Shown here: positions 1 to 6,439 of the stretch, piece by piece | Position numbering within the stretch: the first letter of the stretch is position 1 | How the letters are laid out: each line of letters starts with the position of its first letter | NCBI GenBank assembly: GCA_040389165.1 | Contig: JAZKAK010000007.1 | Coordinates: 1-11,029 of the forward strand | DNA: 11,029 nt | Direction: 5' to 3' | DNA from: CAIOTO01 sp040389165 | GTDB lineage: Bacteria; Pseudomonadota; Alphaproteobacteria; Paracaedibacterales; CAIOTO01 | Translations under genes and position numbers: made by a program | Notes under the pieces: generated by a model | The model's input: the letters and a program-made list of their open reading frames with translations, nothing else | Databases searched by the model: none | What the model was told of the DNA's origin: nothing

Positions 1-283
1 AATATGGGGGAATTTCAACATTTTTTTAGATTTTAAAGGTGACCTTGGTAGTTACTTTATTTATTTATATTGTTACAAAAATTTCTAAGAATATATCAGA
101 TGTTGGAAATAACTTTAAAACAATCTATGTTCTGTGGTTGTGATGGGTGCAAAAAGGTGAAATTCCAAAATGAAGATCGTTTGTGGTCAAGGTAGGAACG
201 AGAGATTTATTGAAAAATAATCTTAAATTAACGAATCACTAATAAATCAGCTTTAAACTGAGATCAAGCAGTTATTAGTGTGA
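1..283. other. AT-rich leader upstream of motA, no gene seen
   Basis: I see no convincing gene here. One frame is open from the left edge to about base 88, but its translation is a short low-complexity AT-rich peptide with no recognisable motif, so I do not call the end of an upstream gene. I looked for a sigma-54 type -24/-12 pair and a sigma-28 flagellar promoter ahead of motA. Neither was convincing: the best GG...GC pair near 138-151 has the wrong spacing. The only clear structure is the inverted repeat at 237-280. Confidence 0.5.
237..280. repeat. 9-bp perfect inverted repeat just before motA start
   Basis: CACTAATAA at 237-245 is mirrored by TTATTAGTG at 272-280, with 26 bases between the arms. 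The right arm ends three bases before the motA ATG, in the place where a Shine-Dalgarno sequence would be expected, and I see no good one there. It could be an operator for a dimeric regulator or an mRNA stem hiding the translation start. An AT-rich chance match is also possible. The repeat is seen directly; any role is inference. Confidence 0.35.
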
Positions 284-1150
284 ATGATTATGAAATTATT
301 AATTGGCTTAGCCATTGTTTTTGCTAGCGTGCTAATTGGCTACGCAGCTAATGGGGGGCACATGGCTGTGTTATGGCAGCCTTTTGAATTTGTGATTATT
401 GTGGGTGCTGCGGTTGGTGCTTATATAATTGCCAATTCCTCAGCTGTTGTTGGGAAAACGCCTGGAAACATAAAACGTATTATGGCAGGACCTAAATATA
501 CAAAAAAAGAATATCTGCAATTGTTGTGCCTCCTTTTTTGTGTTTTTAAACTTGCCAAAAACAAAGGAATGTTAGCGCTTGAGGCGCATATTGAAACACC
601 AAGTGAGTCTACTATTTTTCAACGGTTTCCATCATTTTCACAAAATCACATGGCGTTAAATTTTGTGTGTGATTATTTGCGACTTTTGACTATGGGAAGT
701 GAAAATGTTCATCAAATAGAAGATCTTATGATGGAAGAAATAGATCTTATGATGCATGAAGATCACTGCGATGTGCTTGCCTTAGAAAAAATGGCCGATG
801 GCACGCCTGCACTTGGCATTGTTGCTGCCGTTTTGGGTGTGATTCATACGATGGGTTCTATTAGTCAGCCACCTGAGATATTAGGACATTTAATTGGTGG
901 TGCATTGGTTGGTACATTTGCTGGTATTTTGCTCTCTTATGGAATGTTTGGTCCAATGTCTCAGGCACTTAAAGGCGTTGTCGAGGCGGATCAAAAATAT
1001 ATTTTGTGCATAAAATCAAGTATTGTTGCTTATTTAAATGGGGGCGCCCCGATTGTTATTGTTGAATTTGCACGAAAAGCGTTAGAAGAAGATCAACGTC
1101 CATCTTTTGATGAATTAGAAGTTGCAACGCAACAGTTGGGTGATAGTTAA
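284..1150 (+). CDS. motA: Flagellar motor stator protein MotA
   Basis: MotA is the four-helix inner-membrane subunit of the flagellar stator. With MotB it forms a proton channel whose cytoplasmic loop pushes on FliG of the rotor. The 288 aa fit the family (E. coli 295). Membrane helices lie near residues 4-22, 35-53, 173-193 and 203-224, with the long cytoplasmic loop at about 55-170. Helix 3 has the signature TPALGIVAAVLGVIHTMGS, containing the channel proline (Pro175, equivalent to E. coli Pro173). Helix 4 carries Pro224 (E. coli Pro222). The loop motif FVCDYLRLL and the tail RPSFDELE are also typical. The start at 284 gives a normal N-terminus; a second ATG at 290 is equally possible, and neither has a clear ribosome binding site. 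motB follows after 2 bases, so the two are almost certainly one operon. Expected to be functional: no broken motif is seen. Confidence 0.97.
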   Translation: MIMKLLIGLAIVFASVLIGYAANGGHMAVLWQPFEFVIIVGAAVGAYIIANSSAVVGKTPGNIKRIMAGPKYTKKEYLQLLCLLFCVFKLAKNKGMLALEAHIETPSESTIFQRFPSFSQNHMALNFVCDYLRLLTMGSENVHQIEDLMMEEIDLMMHEDHCDVLALEKMADGTPALGIVAAVLGVIHTMGSISQPPEILGHLIGGALVGTFAGILLSYGMFGPMSQALKGVVEADQKYILCIKSSIVAYLNGGAPIVIVEFARKALEEDQRPSFDELEVATQQLGDS

Positions 1151-1152
1151 CT

Positions 1153-2661
1153 ATGGTAGATCAAGCGCCAATTATAATCATCATTAAAAAAAGGAGAAAG
1201 AAGCAAGCCCATGATTCGCATGGTGGTAGTTGGAAGATTGCTTATGCTGACTTTGTGACGGCCATGATGGCTTTTTTTATGTTGATGTGGCTGCTGAGTG
1301 TAACGTCGGAAGAGCAAAAGAAAGGTATCGCAGATTATTTTTCCCCAACAATTATAAACATGCAAACACAAAACGGAAGCGCTGGCATGATGGGCGGCGT
1401 TAATATGAGTAATCCTAATAATAGTAGTGGAAAAAGCACTGAAGAGCGCGCAAAAAGTACGGAAATAGAAGTTGATCTTACTAAAAGTAAACAGCAAGAG
1501 GCTTTTCAAGAAAAAAAAGATGTGAGTAAAATCGTGCAGAATGCGGCCAAGGATATTAAGGTTGAGCTCACAAATAAGGATAATGTGAAGAAGAATGATC
1601 CTGTCAATGTTGTCGAAGTCACTGTTTCGTTAATTACGTCAGAAAAGAGTGATGCTTCCAAAGAGAAGGTAAATCCCACACAGATTGAAAAAGTTAAGCC
1701 GGAGAAAGTTCAAACTGAGAAAATGAAACAACAGAATGATCAGGCTAATGTAAATGCCAGTAAGGATAAGCCTGAGTTAATCAAGTCTAAGGCTGCTAAT
1801 GCCGCACCACCTAAGGCTGAGCCAATTAAAGCCGAGGATGCTATTAAGACTGAAGCTGCCCAATCAGATGCGAAAAAGCAAGGGGCTGTTATTGAGAAAA
1901 TAGTAAAAGTTGACTTGCAAGCAATTAAAGAAGCAAAGAAGCAAGCTGAAAAAAATGAGAATGAGGCAAAAGCATTAAATCAAGCTATTAATACACTTAA
2001 AAGCAATAATGCCGCTGCAAGCTTTGAGCGATCCATTGAGAGTGCTAAATCAGAAAAAACAATCGAACAACAAAAATCCATAGAAAAAGAAATGGCAGAG
2101 TCAAAAGAAAAAGCTGAAGCGATTAAAAAGTTGCAAAAAGAAGAAGCAGCAAAATTAACGAAAGTAGCCGCGTCTATTAAGGATATTATTCAAAAGAGCC
2201 CTGAATTACAGGGGCTTTTGCAACATGTGATTTTGGAAATTAGACCGGAGGGTCTTCGGATTCAGTTGATTGATAAAGATAAGCGGACGATGTTTGCATC
2301 TGGCAGTAGTTCGATGACACCGCTTACAAAGCAATTGATTAGGACTGTGGCTGGCATGATCGAAAAGCTTCCCAATGCGTTAGTGATATCGGGACATACA
2401 GATGCGCATCCTTTTGTGGGTGCACACAAATATAGTAATTGGGAGCTATCTGCTGACCGCGCTAATGCAACTCGACGTGCGCTTGAAGAATGCAATATAG
2501 CTGCAACGCGATTTGAATCGGTCATGGGGAAAGAGGCTACGGATCCTTTTGTGAAAGAAGACCCTTTTGCCGAATCAAATCGCCGAATAAGTATTACGTT
2601 ATTGCGTCAGTTTGGTATTCCATCTTCTGAGTCATTTAAGCAAGTGACGGGCGGCGCATAA
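1153..2661 (+). CDS. motB: Flagellar motor stator protein MotB with very long linker
   Basis: MotB anchors the stator to peptidoglycan and supplies the proton-carrying aspartate. A basic N-terminus (IKKRRKK) precedes one membrane helix at about 30-50, with the essential Asp33 in the motif AYADFVTAMMAFF. The plug motif EEQKKGIADYFSP (53-65) follows, then a Gly-rich segment (75-93) of the type I associate with alphaproteobacterial MotB. The OmpA-like peptidoglycan-binding domain lies at about 355-485, with SGHTDAHPF, NWELSADRANATRRAL and DPFAESNRRISI all intact. Between plug and OmpA domain, about residues 94-345 are rich in Lys, Ala, Glu and Gln, with KxEK-like stretches and predicted coiled coil near 255-340. 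This makes the protein 502 aa against about 300 in E. coli. All catalytic and anchoring motifs are present, so the stator should work. The stop of motA lies 2 bases upstream, which suggests translational coupling. Confidence 0.96.
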   Translation: MVDQAPIIIIIKKRRKKQAHDSHGGSWKIAYADFVTAMMAFFMLMWLLSVTSEEQKKGIADYFSPTIINMQTQNGSAGMMGGVNMSNPNNSSGKSTEERAKSTEIEVDLTKSKQQEAFQEKKDVSKIVQNAAKDIKVELTNKDNVKKNDPVNVVEVTVSLITSEKSDASKEKVNPTQIEKVKPEKVQTEKMKQQNDQANVNASKDKPELIKSKAANAAPPKAEPIKAEDAIKTEAAQSDAKKQGAVIEKIVKVDLQAIKEAKKQAEKNENEAKALNQAINTLKSNNAAASFERSIESAKSEKTIEQQKSIEKEMAESKEKAEAIKKLQKEEAAKLTKVAASIKDIIQKSPELQGLLQHVILEIRPEGLRIQLIDKDKRTMFASGSSSMTPLTKQLIRTVAGMIEKLPNALVISGHTDAHPFVGAHKYSNWELSADRANATRRALEECNIAATRFESVMGKEATDPFVKEDPFAESNRRISITLLRQFGIPSSESFKQVTGGA

Positions 2662-2669
2662 TATAGCCA

Positions 2670-2781
2670 TTCACCTTTAAATTGATTATGGTGTTGATCT
2701 TCGGAAATCTGCAGTGCTCATGTACTTTAGTACACTCCGCGCTTCGATCCTTGATCGCCTTATACTCAAATTAAATGTGAA
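2670..2781. repeat. 112-bp imperfect palindrome between motB and hemA
   Basis: The outer arms TTCACCTTTAAATT (2670-2683) and AAATTAAATGTGAA (2768-2781) pair with two mismatches. The centre is a perfect TGTACT-TT-AGTACA hairpin (2721-2734), and the parts between pair imperfectly. The core, a CTCATGTACTTTAGTACACTCCGC type of sequence, resembles intergenic repeat cores I have seen in other proteobacteria; that is recall and not a search result. It sits between the convergent ends of motB and hemA, so it could terminate transcription from both sides, but there is no T-run directly after the central stem. A run of six T lies at 2793-2798 after a possible long-range GCTCAT/ATGAGC pairing (2716-2721 with 2787-2792). 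Confidence 0.6.
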
Positions 2782-2796
2782 CAACTATGAGCTTTT

Positions 2797-4032
2797 TTAT
2801 GCCGCTGCTTTTAAATTAAGCTGCGCCCAGAGACTTGACAGTGCATCTACAAATGTATCTATTAATTCAAACGAATGATGGGGTGTTAACGTGACGCGTA
2901 GGCGTTCTGATCCACGCGGGACTGTTGGAAAATTAATCGGTTGTACATAAATATTGTACTCAGTCAGCAGTCGGTAAGATAGTTGATTGCACCCAGCCGC
3001 ATCACCAACAATAATGGGAATGATATGGCTACCGCTATCATGGAACGGTATGATGCTTGTGTGAAGTTTATCTTTTAAATAACGTACGCGTTCATGGAAG
3101 CGTATTTGTATGGATGGATCTTTTTCAAGTACATTAATGGCCGCTAATGCTGCCGCTGTTATGGCTGGTGGTAATGATGTTGTGAAAATAAAGCCAGAAG
3201 CATAGCCGCGTATAAAATCAACAAGAGCATCATCGCCAGCTATGTATCCACCAAAACCACCAAAGCCTTTTGCGAAGTTTCCTTGGATTATATCGATGTG
3301 ATGAGACAATCCTTGTTGAGCAGCATAGCCTGAGCCGCCAGGGCCGTACACGCCCACACCATGTACTTCGTCAAGATAGGTAAGTGCATTGTATTTCTTA
3401 GCAAGTTTGGCGATTGCTTCAATTGGTGCTGAGTCACCATCCATCGAATAAATGGAAACAAACACGATAATCTTAGGAAGCTTTGGATCAATCGATTTTA
3501 ATTTTTCCTCAAGGTCTACTAGGTCGTTATGTTTGAATACAATGCGTTCGGCTTTGCTGTGTCTCATGCCTTGAATCATGGACGCATGAACTTTCTCATC
3601 GCTTAGAAATACAAGATTTGGGATTTGCTCACCAAGCGTCGTAAGTGTTGCTTCATTAGCGACATAGCCTGAGCTAAACAAAAGAGCACGCTCTTTTTGA
3701 TGAAGGGCGGCAATTTTCTTTTCTAAGCAATTGTGTAGATGCGTCGTGCCAGAAATATTGCGCGTACCACCTGAGCTTGTTCCATATTTAGCAGTAGCTT
3801 CAATTTGAGCACTAATTGTTTCAGGATGATGGCTTAATCCTAGATAGTCGTTTGTGCACCACACAGCAACTTCTCTGGGAGTTGCTGATGGTTGATTTGC
3901 ATCAAATGGTGGATGCCATAATGCAAAAGGAGGATTTTTCTGAAATCGTTCTAAATCTGCGAAAATACGATAGCGATGTTCAGAACGTAATTCTTGAATT
4001 TTTTTCTGAAAAAAAGCTGTATATTCTGCCAT
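2797..4032 (-). CDS. hemA: 5-aminolevulinate synthase (ALAS)
   Basis: This cytoplasmic PLP enzyme condenses glycine with succinyl-CoA to give 5-aminolevulinate, the first haem precursor of the C4 route. At 411 aa it is normal for bacterial ALAS. The fold type I alpha-oxoamine synthase features appear in order: RYRIF (20-24, including the Arg equivalent to R. capsulatus Arg21), VWCTNDYLGL (57-66), SGGTRNISGTTHLH (87-100, keeping the Thr/Asn/Ile that favour succinyl-CoA), LDEVHGVG (220-227), the PLP lysine Lys255 in FAKGFGG, SGFIFTTSLPP, and the ALAS-type tail motif YVQPINFPTVPRGSERLRVT. These separate it from the related KBL and BioF enzymes. Two usually conserved spots differ: FESVYSMDG reads FVSIYSMDG, and GTLGKA before the lysine reads GNFAKG. 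The ATG start gives a standard N-terminus but has only a weak ribosome binding site. It lies downstream of secB, across a hairpin-rich 214-base gap. Confidence 0.95.
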   Translation of the reverse strand: MAEYTAFFQKKIQELRSEHRYRIFADLERFQKNPPFALWHPPFDANQPSATPREVAVWCTNDYLGLSHHPETISAQIEATAKYGTSSGGTRNISGTTHLHNCLEKKIAALHQKERALLFSSGYVANEATLTTLGEQIPNLVFLSDEKVHASMIQGMRHSKAERIVFKHNDLVDLEEKLKSIDPKLPKIIVFVSIYSMDGDSAPIEAIAKLAKKYNALTYLDEVHGVGVYGPGGSGYAAQQGLSHHIDIIQGNFAKGFGGFGGYIAGDDALVDFIRGYASGFIFTTSLPPAITAAALAAINVLEKDPSIQIRFHERVRYLKDKLHTSIIPFHDSGSHIIPIIVGDAAGCNQLSYRLLTEYNIYVQPINFPTVPRGSERLRVTLTPHHSFELIDTFVDALSSLWAQLNLKAAA

Positions 4033-4087
4033 TACTATTTGGTTTCTCGTTGTTTCGCGTTTTTATGCCGCTGGGCCATAAATTGAA

Positions 4088-4142
4088 GATCTCATTGCCG
4101 AGCTTTAGCCCTGTAATGAGATCCCCGGATTAAGTCCGGGGA
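4088..4142. repeat. Two overlapping hairpins, one a GC-rich palindrome
   Basis: GATCTCATT (4088-4096) pairs with AATGAGATC (4115-4123). Directly overlapping it by two bases, TCCCCGGA (4122-4129) pairs with TCCGGGGA (4135-4142) around the 5-base loop TTAAG. The two stems cannot fully form at once in one strand. The second matches the CCCCGG...CCGGGGATGAC type of palindrome scattered between genes in many alphaproteobacterial genomes (from recall). Similar elements occur here at 6225 and 6298. No T-run follows on either strand, so a simple intrinsic terminator is unlikely. Confidence 0.6.
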
Positions 4143-4190
4143 TGACATTGTTTGAGAGAAGAGCGCCATATGCCAGGCTTCTTGCTCGCA

Positions 4191-4227
4191 GTGATATATA
4201 CACATACTAGAAATGGCTATATATCAC
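4191..4227. repeat. 10-bp perfect inverted repeat downstream of secB
   Basis: GTGATATATA (4191-4200) and TATATATCAC (4218-4227) are perfect reverse complements with a 17-base loop. On the - strand the stem starts 20 bases after the secB stop, so it may protect or terminate the secB message, although no T-run follows. The AT-only core makes the stem weak. Confidence 0.4.
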
Positions 4228-4246
4228 TTGATAAATTGGTGTGGAG

Positions 4247-4747
4247 TTATGCTGCCGCTGTTTGATTTTGTTGTTGCGCTTGGTACATTGCACTAAAATC
4301 AATAGGATTCAACATGAGAGCTGGATATCCACCTTCACGTGTCATATCTGCCATGATGGCTCTTGCAAATGGAAAAAGAAGAGTTGGAAAGTGTACCATA
4401 AGAAGTGGTCCTACTGATTCTACTGGAACTTTTGCCTCATCGATAGCGACGATTGCACCATATGTTAATTCAGCAATAAACAATGTTTTTTTGTCATCAA
4501 TAGAGCCTTTTGCGCGCAGATCAAGCGAGATTTCGAATAAACCGTCACGAACTTTTTTTGCATTTGCTGAAATATCAATAGCAATTACTGGCTGCGTTTC
4601 TTGCGTTTCTAAAAATGATTCAACTGGATTTGGATTCTCGAAAGATTGGTCTTTTACATACTGTGTTACAATACCAAAAGCAATGTTTGTGGATTCGTTT
4701 TCTTGAACGTTTGTTGTGTTATTCTTTGCTACTGTCTTTTCTGTCAT
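4247..4747 (-). CDS. secB: Protein-export chaperone SecB
   Basis: SecB is a cytoplasmic tetrameric chaperone that holds preproteins unfolded and delivers them to SecA for export. The 166-aa product matches the family along its length: QYVKDQSFENPNP near the N-terminus (E. coli IYTKDISFEAPNA), an internal beta-rich core with TLFIAELTYGAIVAI, the motif LLMVHFPTLLFPFARAIMAD, and the tail GYPALMLNPIDFSAMY, followed by a Gln/Ala-rich end. I start it at the ATG at 4747 and not at the in-frame ATG at 4759. A GGAG ribosome binding site (4754-4757) sits 6 bases before 4747 and overlaps the 4759 codon itself. The variable first 25 residues are polar and longer than in E. coli. SecB could serve the two exported proteins encoded further along this strand, but that link is inference. 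Confidence 0.95.
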   Translation of the reverse strand: MTEKTVAKNNTTNVQENESTNIAFGIVTQYVKDQSFENPNPVESFLETQETQPVIAIDISANAKKVRDGLFEISLDLRAKGSIDDKKTLFIAELTYGAIVAIDEAKVPVESVGPLLMVHFPTLLFPFARAIMADMTREGGYPALMLNPIDFSAMYQAQQQNQTAAA

Positions 4748-4753
4748 AAAGTG

Positions 4754-4757
4754 CTCC
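4754..4757 (-). promoter_or_regulatory. Ribosome binding site deciding the secB start
   Basis: GGAG on the - strand lies 6 bases upstream of the ATG at 4747, an ideal spacing. The upstream in-frame ATG (4757-4759) overlaps this motif and has no comparable site of its own, so the shorter SecB is favoured. Confidence 0.65.
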
Positions 4758-4791
4758 ATTTTAAATGTTTTCTGTAAACGAGATGTTTAAT

Positions 4792-4819
4792 CTTATACGT
4801 CTAACTTAAAAATAATCAA
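4792..4819 (-). promoter_or_regulatory. Candidate sigma-70 promoter for secB
   Basis: On the - strand, TTGATT (4814-4819) and TATAAG (4792-4797) are separated by 16 bases, close to the -35/-10 consensus (4/6 and 5/6). The -35 box overlaps the stop codon of the upstream flavin hydroxylase gene. Transcription would start near 4785, giving a leader of about 38 bases before the secB ATG at 4747. Such matches occur by chance in AT-rich DNA, so this is only a candidate. Confidence 0.35.
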
Positions 4820-5991
4820 GATATTCCCATGGCACGACGCATAATGGCTCGTTTAAATGGTTTTATGTGGTTTAGAATCGCGAACGCCGTGTTCCGCGCA
4901 AAGCGTACTGGTAGCAGTTGCGAATGATATAAATGATTTATGCCATCAGTCGCCCATAAGATACTTAGACGATCAAATTTCCTTTTATTATCATACCTTT
5001 TTAGCAGAAAGGGGCATCCTAAATCAATCCCTTGTGACTTAGCATTTGCTAATTCATCGATCAAAATGGCTGCATCACGCCAGCCAAGATTAACACCTTG
5101 ACCTGCGATCGGATGTACAACGTGTCCAGCATCACCAATGAGGGCAAGTCTGCGATCAACCAGGGTGTTTACTTTTGTATAAGACATTGGATATACCCAT
5201 CGCTTTGGCAAGAAAGTAACATGCCCATAGTAAGGGAATAATTTTACAAACATTTCGGCAAGTGATTGATCATCGAGCGCTGCCCAATCAAAATTGCGTG
5301 GTTTGCACCAAACAAGACCTGATTTATGCTTGCCAGTCTCGGTGTCTGGCAATAAGGGTAAAACTGCTAAAGGACCATCTTTCGTGAAAATCTCAAAAGC
5401 CGTATCATTATGTGGTTTTTCATGTAACACATGGGCAACCAATGCATTTTGATCATAATCGTTGGTTTTTACGGATATTGAGGTGAAAGATCGTAGTTTT
5501 GAATTTCTGCCATCCGCTGCAATAACCAAAGGTGCAACAAGTGTCTTTCCTGATGCTAAAATAATAGTTGCACATACATCGGTACGATCTAATGATTGAA
5601 CTGAATCAGGGGCAAATACGGAGAGATTCTCAGGCGTATGTGCGTATAAAGATTCACGGATGGGCGTATTTTCAACGATGTATCCCATAGGTTCGGTGCT
5701 TATATCATTGGCATCATAATCCAGAGTCCAAGGCGAACCGTTTTCAAAAACACGAATTTGATGAATCGGTTGCGCATAAGGGGCTATTGCGTCCCATAGA
5801 CCAAGATCATCAATTAACCGTTTTGAGCCAAGCGTAACAGCGGTCGTGCGACCATCTTGCGCAGCATTTAGCAGTGTTTCACTCGCTGCATGATCGATGG
5901 AAGCAATACTTAATCCTCGTTTAGCAAGGCCGATCGCAAGTAGCCTGCCAACAAGGCCAGCCCCTACAATAATGACGTCAAATGCGTGCAT
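4816..5991 (-). CDS. UbiH/UbiF/COQ6-family FAD-dependent hydroxylase
   Basis: This is a flavin monooxygenase of the family that hydroxylates the aromatic ring of ubiquinone precursors at the inner membrane. The Rossmann FAD motif VIIVGAGLVGRLLAIGLAKR lies at the very N-terminus, followed by the family-specific DGRTTAVTLGSKRL (about 46-59). The central motif LVIAADGRNSKLR is near 155-167. The ribityl-binding signature GDAGHVVHPIAGQGVNLG is at about 286-303, then WRDAA. The 391 aa fit the family. The ATG at 5991 gives the usual short lead before the FAD motif; a TTG at 6003 would add only four residues and has no better ribosome binding site. Family membership is clear, but which ring position it acts on (UbiH, UbiF, UbiI or UbiL-like) cannot be told from sequence alone, so no symbol is given. 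secB follows 68 bases downstream on the same strand. Confidence 0.9.
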   Translation of the reverse strand: MHAFDVIIVGAGLVGRLLAIGLAKRGLSIASIDHAASETLLNAAQDGRTTAVTLGSKRLIDDLGLWDAIAPYAQPIHQIRVFENGSPWTLDYDANDISTEPMGYIVENTPIRESLYAHTPENLSVFAPDSVQSLDRTDVCATIILASGKTLVAPLVIAADGRNSKLRSFTSISVKTNDYDQNALVAHVLHEKPHNDTAFEIFTKDGPLAVLPLLPDTETGKHKSGLVWCKPRNFDWAALDDQSLAEMFVKLFPYYGHVTFLPKRWVYPMSYTKVNTLVDRRLALIGDAGHVVHPIAGQGVNLGWRDAAILIDELANAKSQGIDLGCPFLLKRYDNKRKFDRLSILWATDGINHLYHSQLLPVRFARNTAFAILNHIKPFKRAIMRRAMGIS

Positions 5992-6163
5992 GCATGGAAT
6001 CAACTTAAATTATCTGATTGATTATAGAAGGATGGGTGGTTGATTATCCAGAAGAATATGAGAGGGGGTAAACAAAAGATTGAGGGATTTACCAAGATGC
6101 TCTCGCTTGAATTTATTCTTCACATGCAGTGTGCACGTTTTTTTGTTTCCACAAAAAGCAGTA

Positions 6164-6218
6164 AAATCGTGTGAAAAATACACTATAAAGAGAAGTGAAA
6201 TCTTGTGAAAAATACACT
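6164..6218. repeat. 21-bp direct repeat, two copies 34 bp apart
   Basis: AAATCGTGTGAAAAATACACT (6164-6184, split here as AAATCGTG + TGAAAAATACACT) recurs at 6198-6218 with a single difference (G to T at its sixth base). The start-to-start distance is 34 bp, about three helical turns. The copies lie roughly 175-225 bases upstream of the flavin hydroxylase start. They could be paired protein-binding sites or the remains of a local duplication. Confidence 0.5.
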
Positions 6219-6224
6219 GTGTTT

Positions 6225-6245
6225 TGCCCGGGCCTGATCCGGGCA
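6225..6245. repeat. GC-rich palindrome (CCCGG type)
   Basis: TGCCCGG (6225-6231) pairs with CCGGGCA (6239-6245) around a 7-base loop. It follows directly after the second copy of the 21-bp direct repeat and is preceded by TTTT. Its sequence and form match the palindromes at 4122-4142 and 6298-6318, suggesting one dispersed intergenic family. Confidence 0.6.
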
Positions 6246-6297
6246 TCTAAAAACGTGCAAAACTATGAACGATTAACATTAATAAAACCATCTAAGA

Positions 6298-6318
6298 TCA
6301 CCGGGTCACGCCCGGTGA
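6298..6318. repeat. GC-rich palindrome (CCGGG type)
   Basis: TCACCGGG (6298-6305) pairs with CCCGGTGA (6311-6318) around the 5-base loop TCACG: an 8-bp stem with a 5-base loop, the same geometry as the element at 4122-4142. On the - strand it lies downstream of the 714-aa gene and could form the end of its transcript, but a T-rich tract does not follow immediately. Confidence 0.6.
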
Positions 6319-6325
6319 ATACACG

Positions 6326-6439
6326 AAAAGAGGTTTTAAGAAAACGTGAGCAATGCGTTAACTGTTGTTTTTAGATTCCTCAAAAAGAGGTTTTAAGAAA
6401 ACGTGAGCAATGCATTAGCTGTTGTCTTTAGATTCCTCA
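6326..6439. repeat. Tandem duplication of a 57-bp unit over a gene's 3' end
   Basis: Bases 6326-6382 and 6383-6439 are two head-to-tail copies of a 57-bp unit, identical at 54 positions. The three differences are at 6357/6414 (G/A), 6361/6418 (A/G) and 6369/6426 (T/C), all transitions. The right copy contains the last seven codons and stop of the 714-aa exported protein gene plus 3' sequence. The left copy still reads EESKNNS-stop on the - strand beyond the real stop, against EESKDNS in the gene. Each copy also has GTTTT-CTT-AAAAC followed by CTCTTTT on the - strand, a weak terminator-like form that is therefore doubled. Confidence 0.85.

Larger units (their letters stand above)
5992..6414. 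other. 423-base gene-free stretch rich in repeats
   Basis: No believable gene is present. A 74-codon open frame on the - strand (6022-6246) runs through the direct repeats and a GC palindrome, has biased low-complexity composition, and is rejected. The region holds the upstream side of the flavin hydroxylase gene, a 21-bp direct repeat (6164-6218), two GC-rich palindromes (6225-6245 and 6298-6318) and one copy of a 57-bp tandem duplication that overlaps the end of the next gene. It therefore works as the promoter side of the hydroxylase gene and the 3' side of the 714-aa gene, both on the - strand. Confidence 0.6.

Noticed and set aside
2..88. Open frame from the left edge, possible C-terminus of an upstream gene
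   Set aside because: Only 28 codons, AT-driven composition, no motif; too little to support a gene.
138..153. Possible sigma-54 (-24/-12) promoter ahead of motA
   Set aside because: The GG and GC elements are spaced 11 bases apart instead of 10 and lack the rest of the consensus.
2794..4073. Exact 14-base match TTTTTATGCCGCTG at 2794-2807 and 4060-4073, flanking hemA
   Set aside because: A chance match of this length is plausible in 11 kb of biased sequence, and part of it is coding (an Ala-Ala-stop codon string). No extension of homology beyond 14 bases was seen.
3816..4133. 105-codon + strand open frame over the start of hemA
   Set aside because: It is antisense to the well-supported ALAS N-terminus and its translation shows no family signal; the same applies to the other long antisense frames over motB, secB and the exported-protein genes.
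6022..6246. 74-codon open frame on the - strand upstream of the flavin hydroxylase gene
   Set aside because: It runs through two copies of a direct repeat and a GC palindrome, has no domain or credible composition, and no good ribosome binding site.
6225..6318. Intrinsic terminators at the GC-rich palindromes
   Set aside because: The stems are strong, but no uninterrupted T-run follows directly on either strand, so they are listed as repeats.
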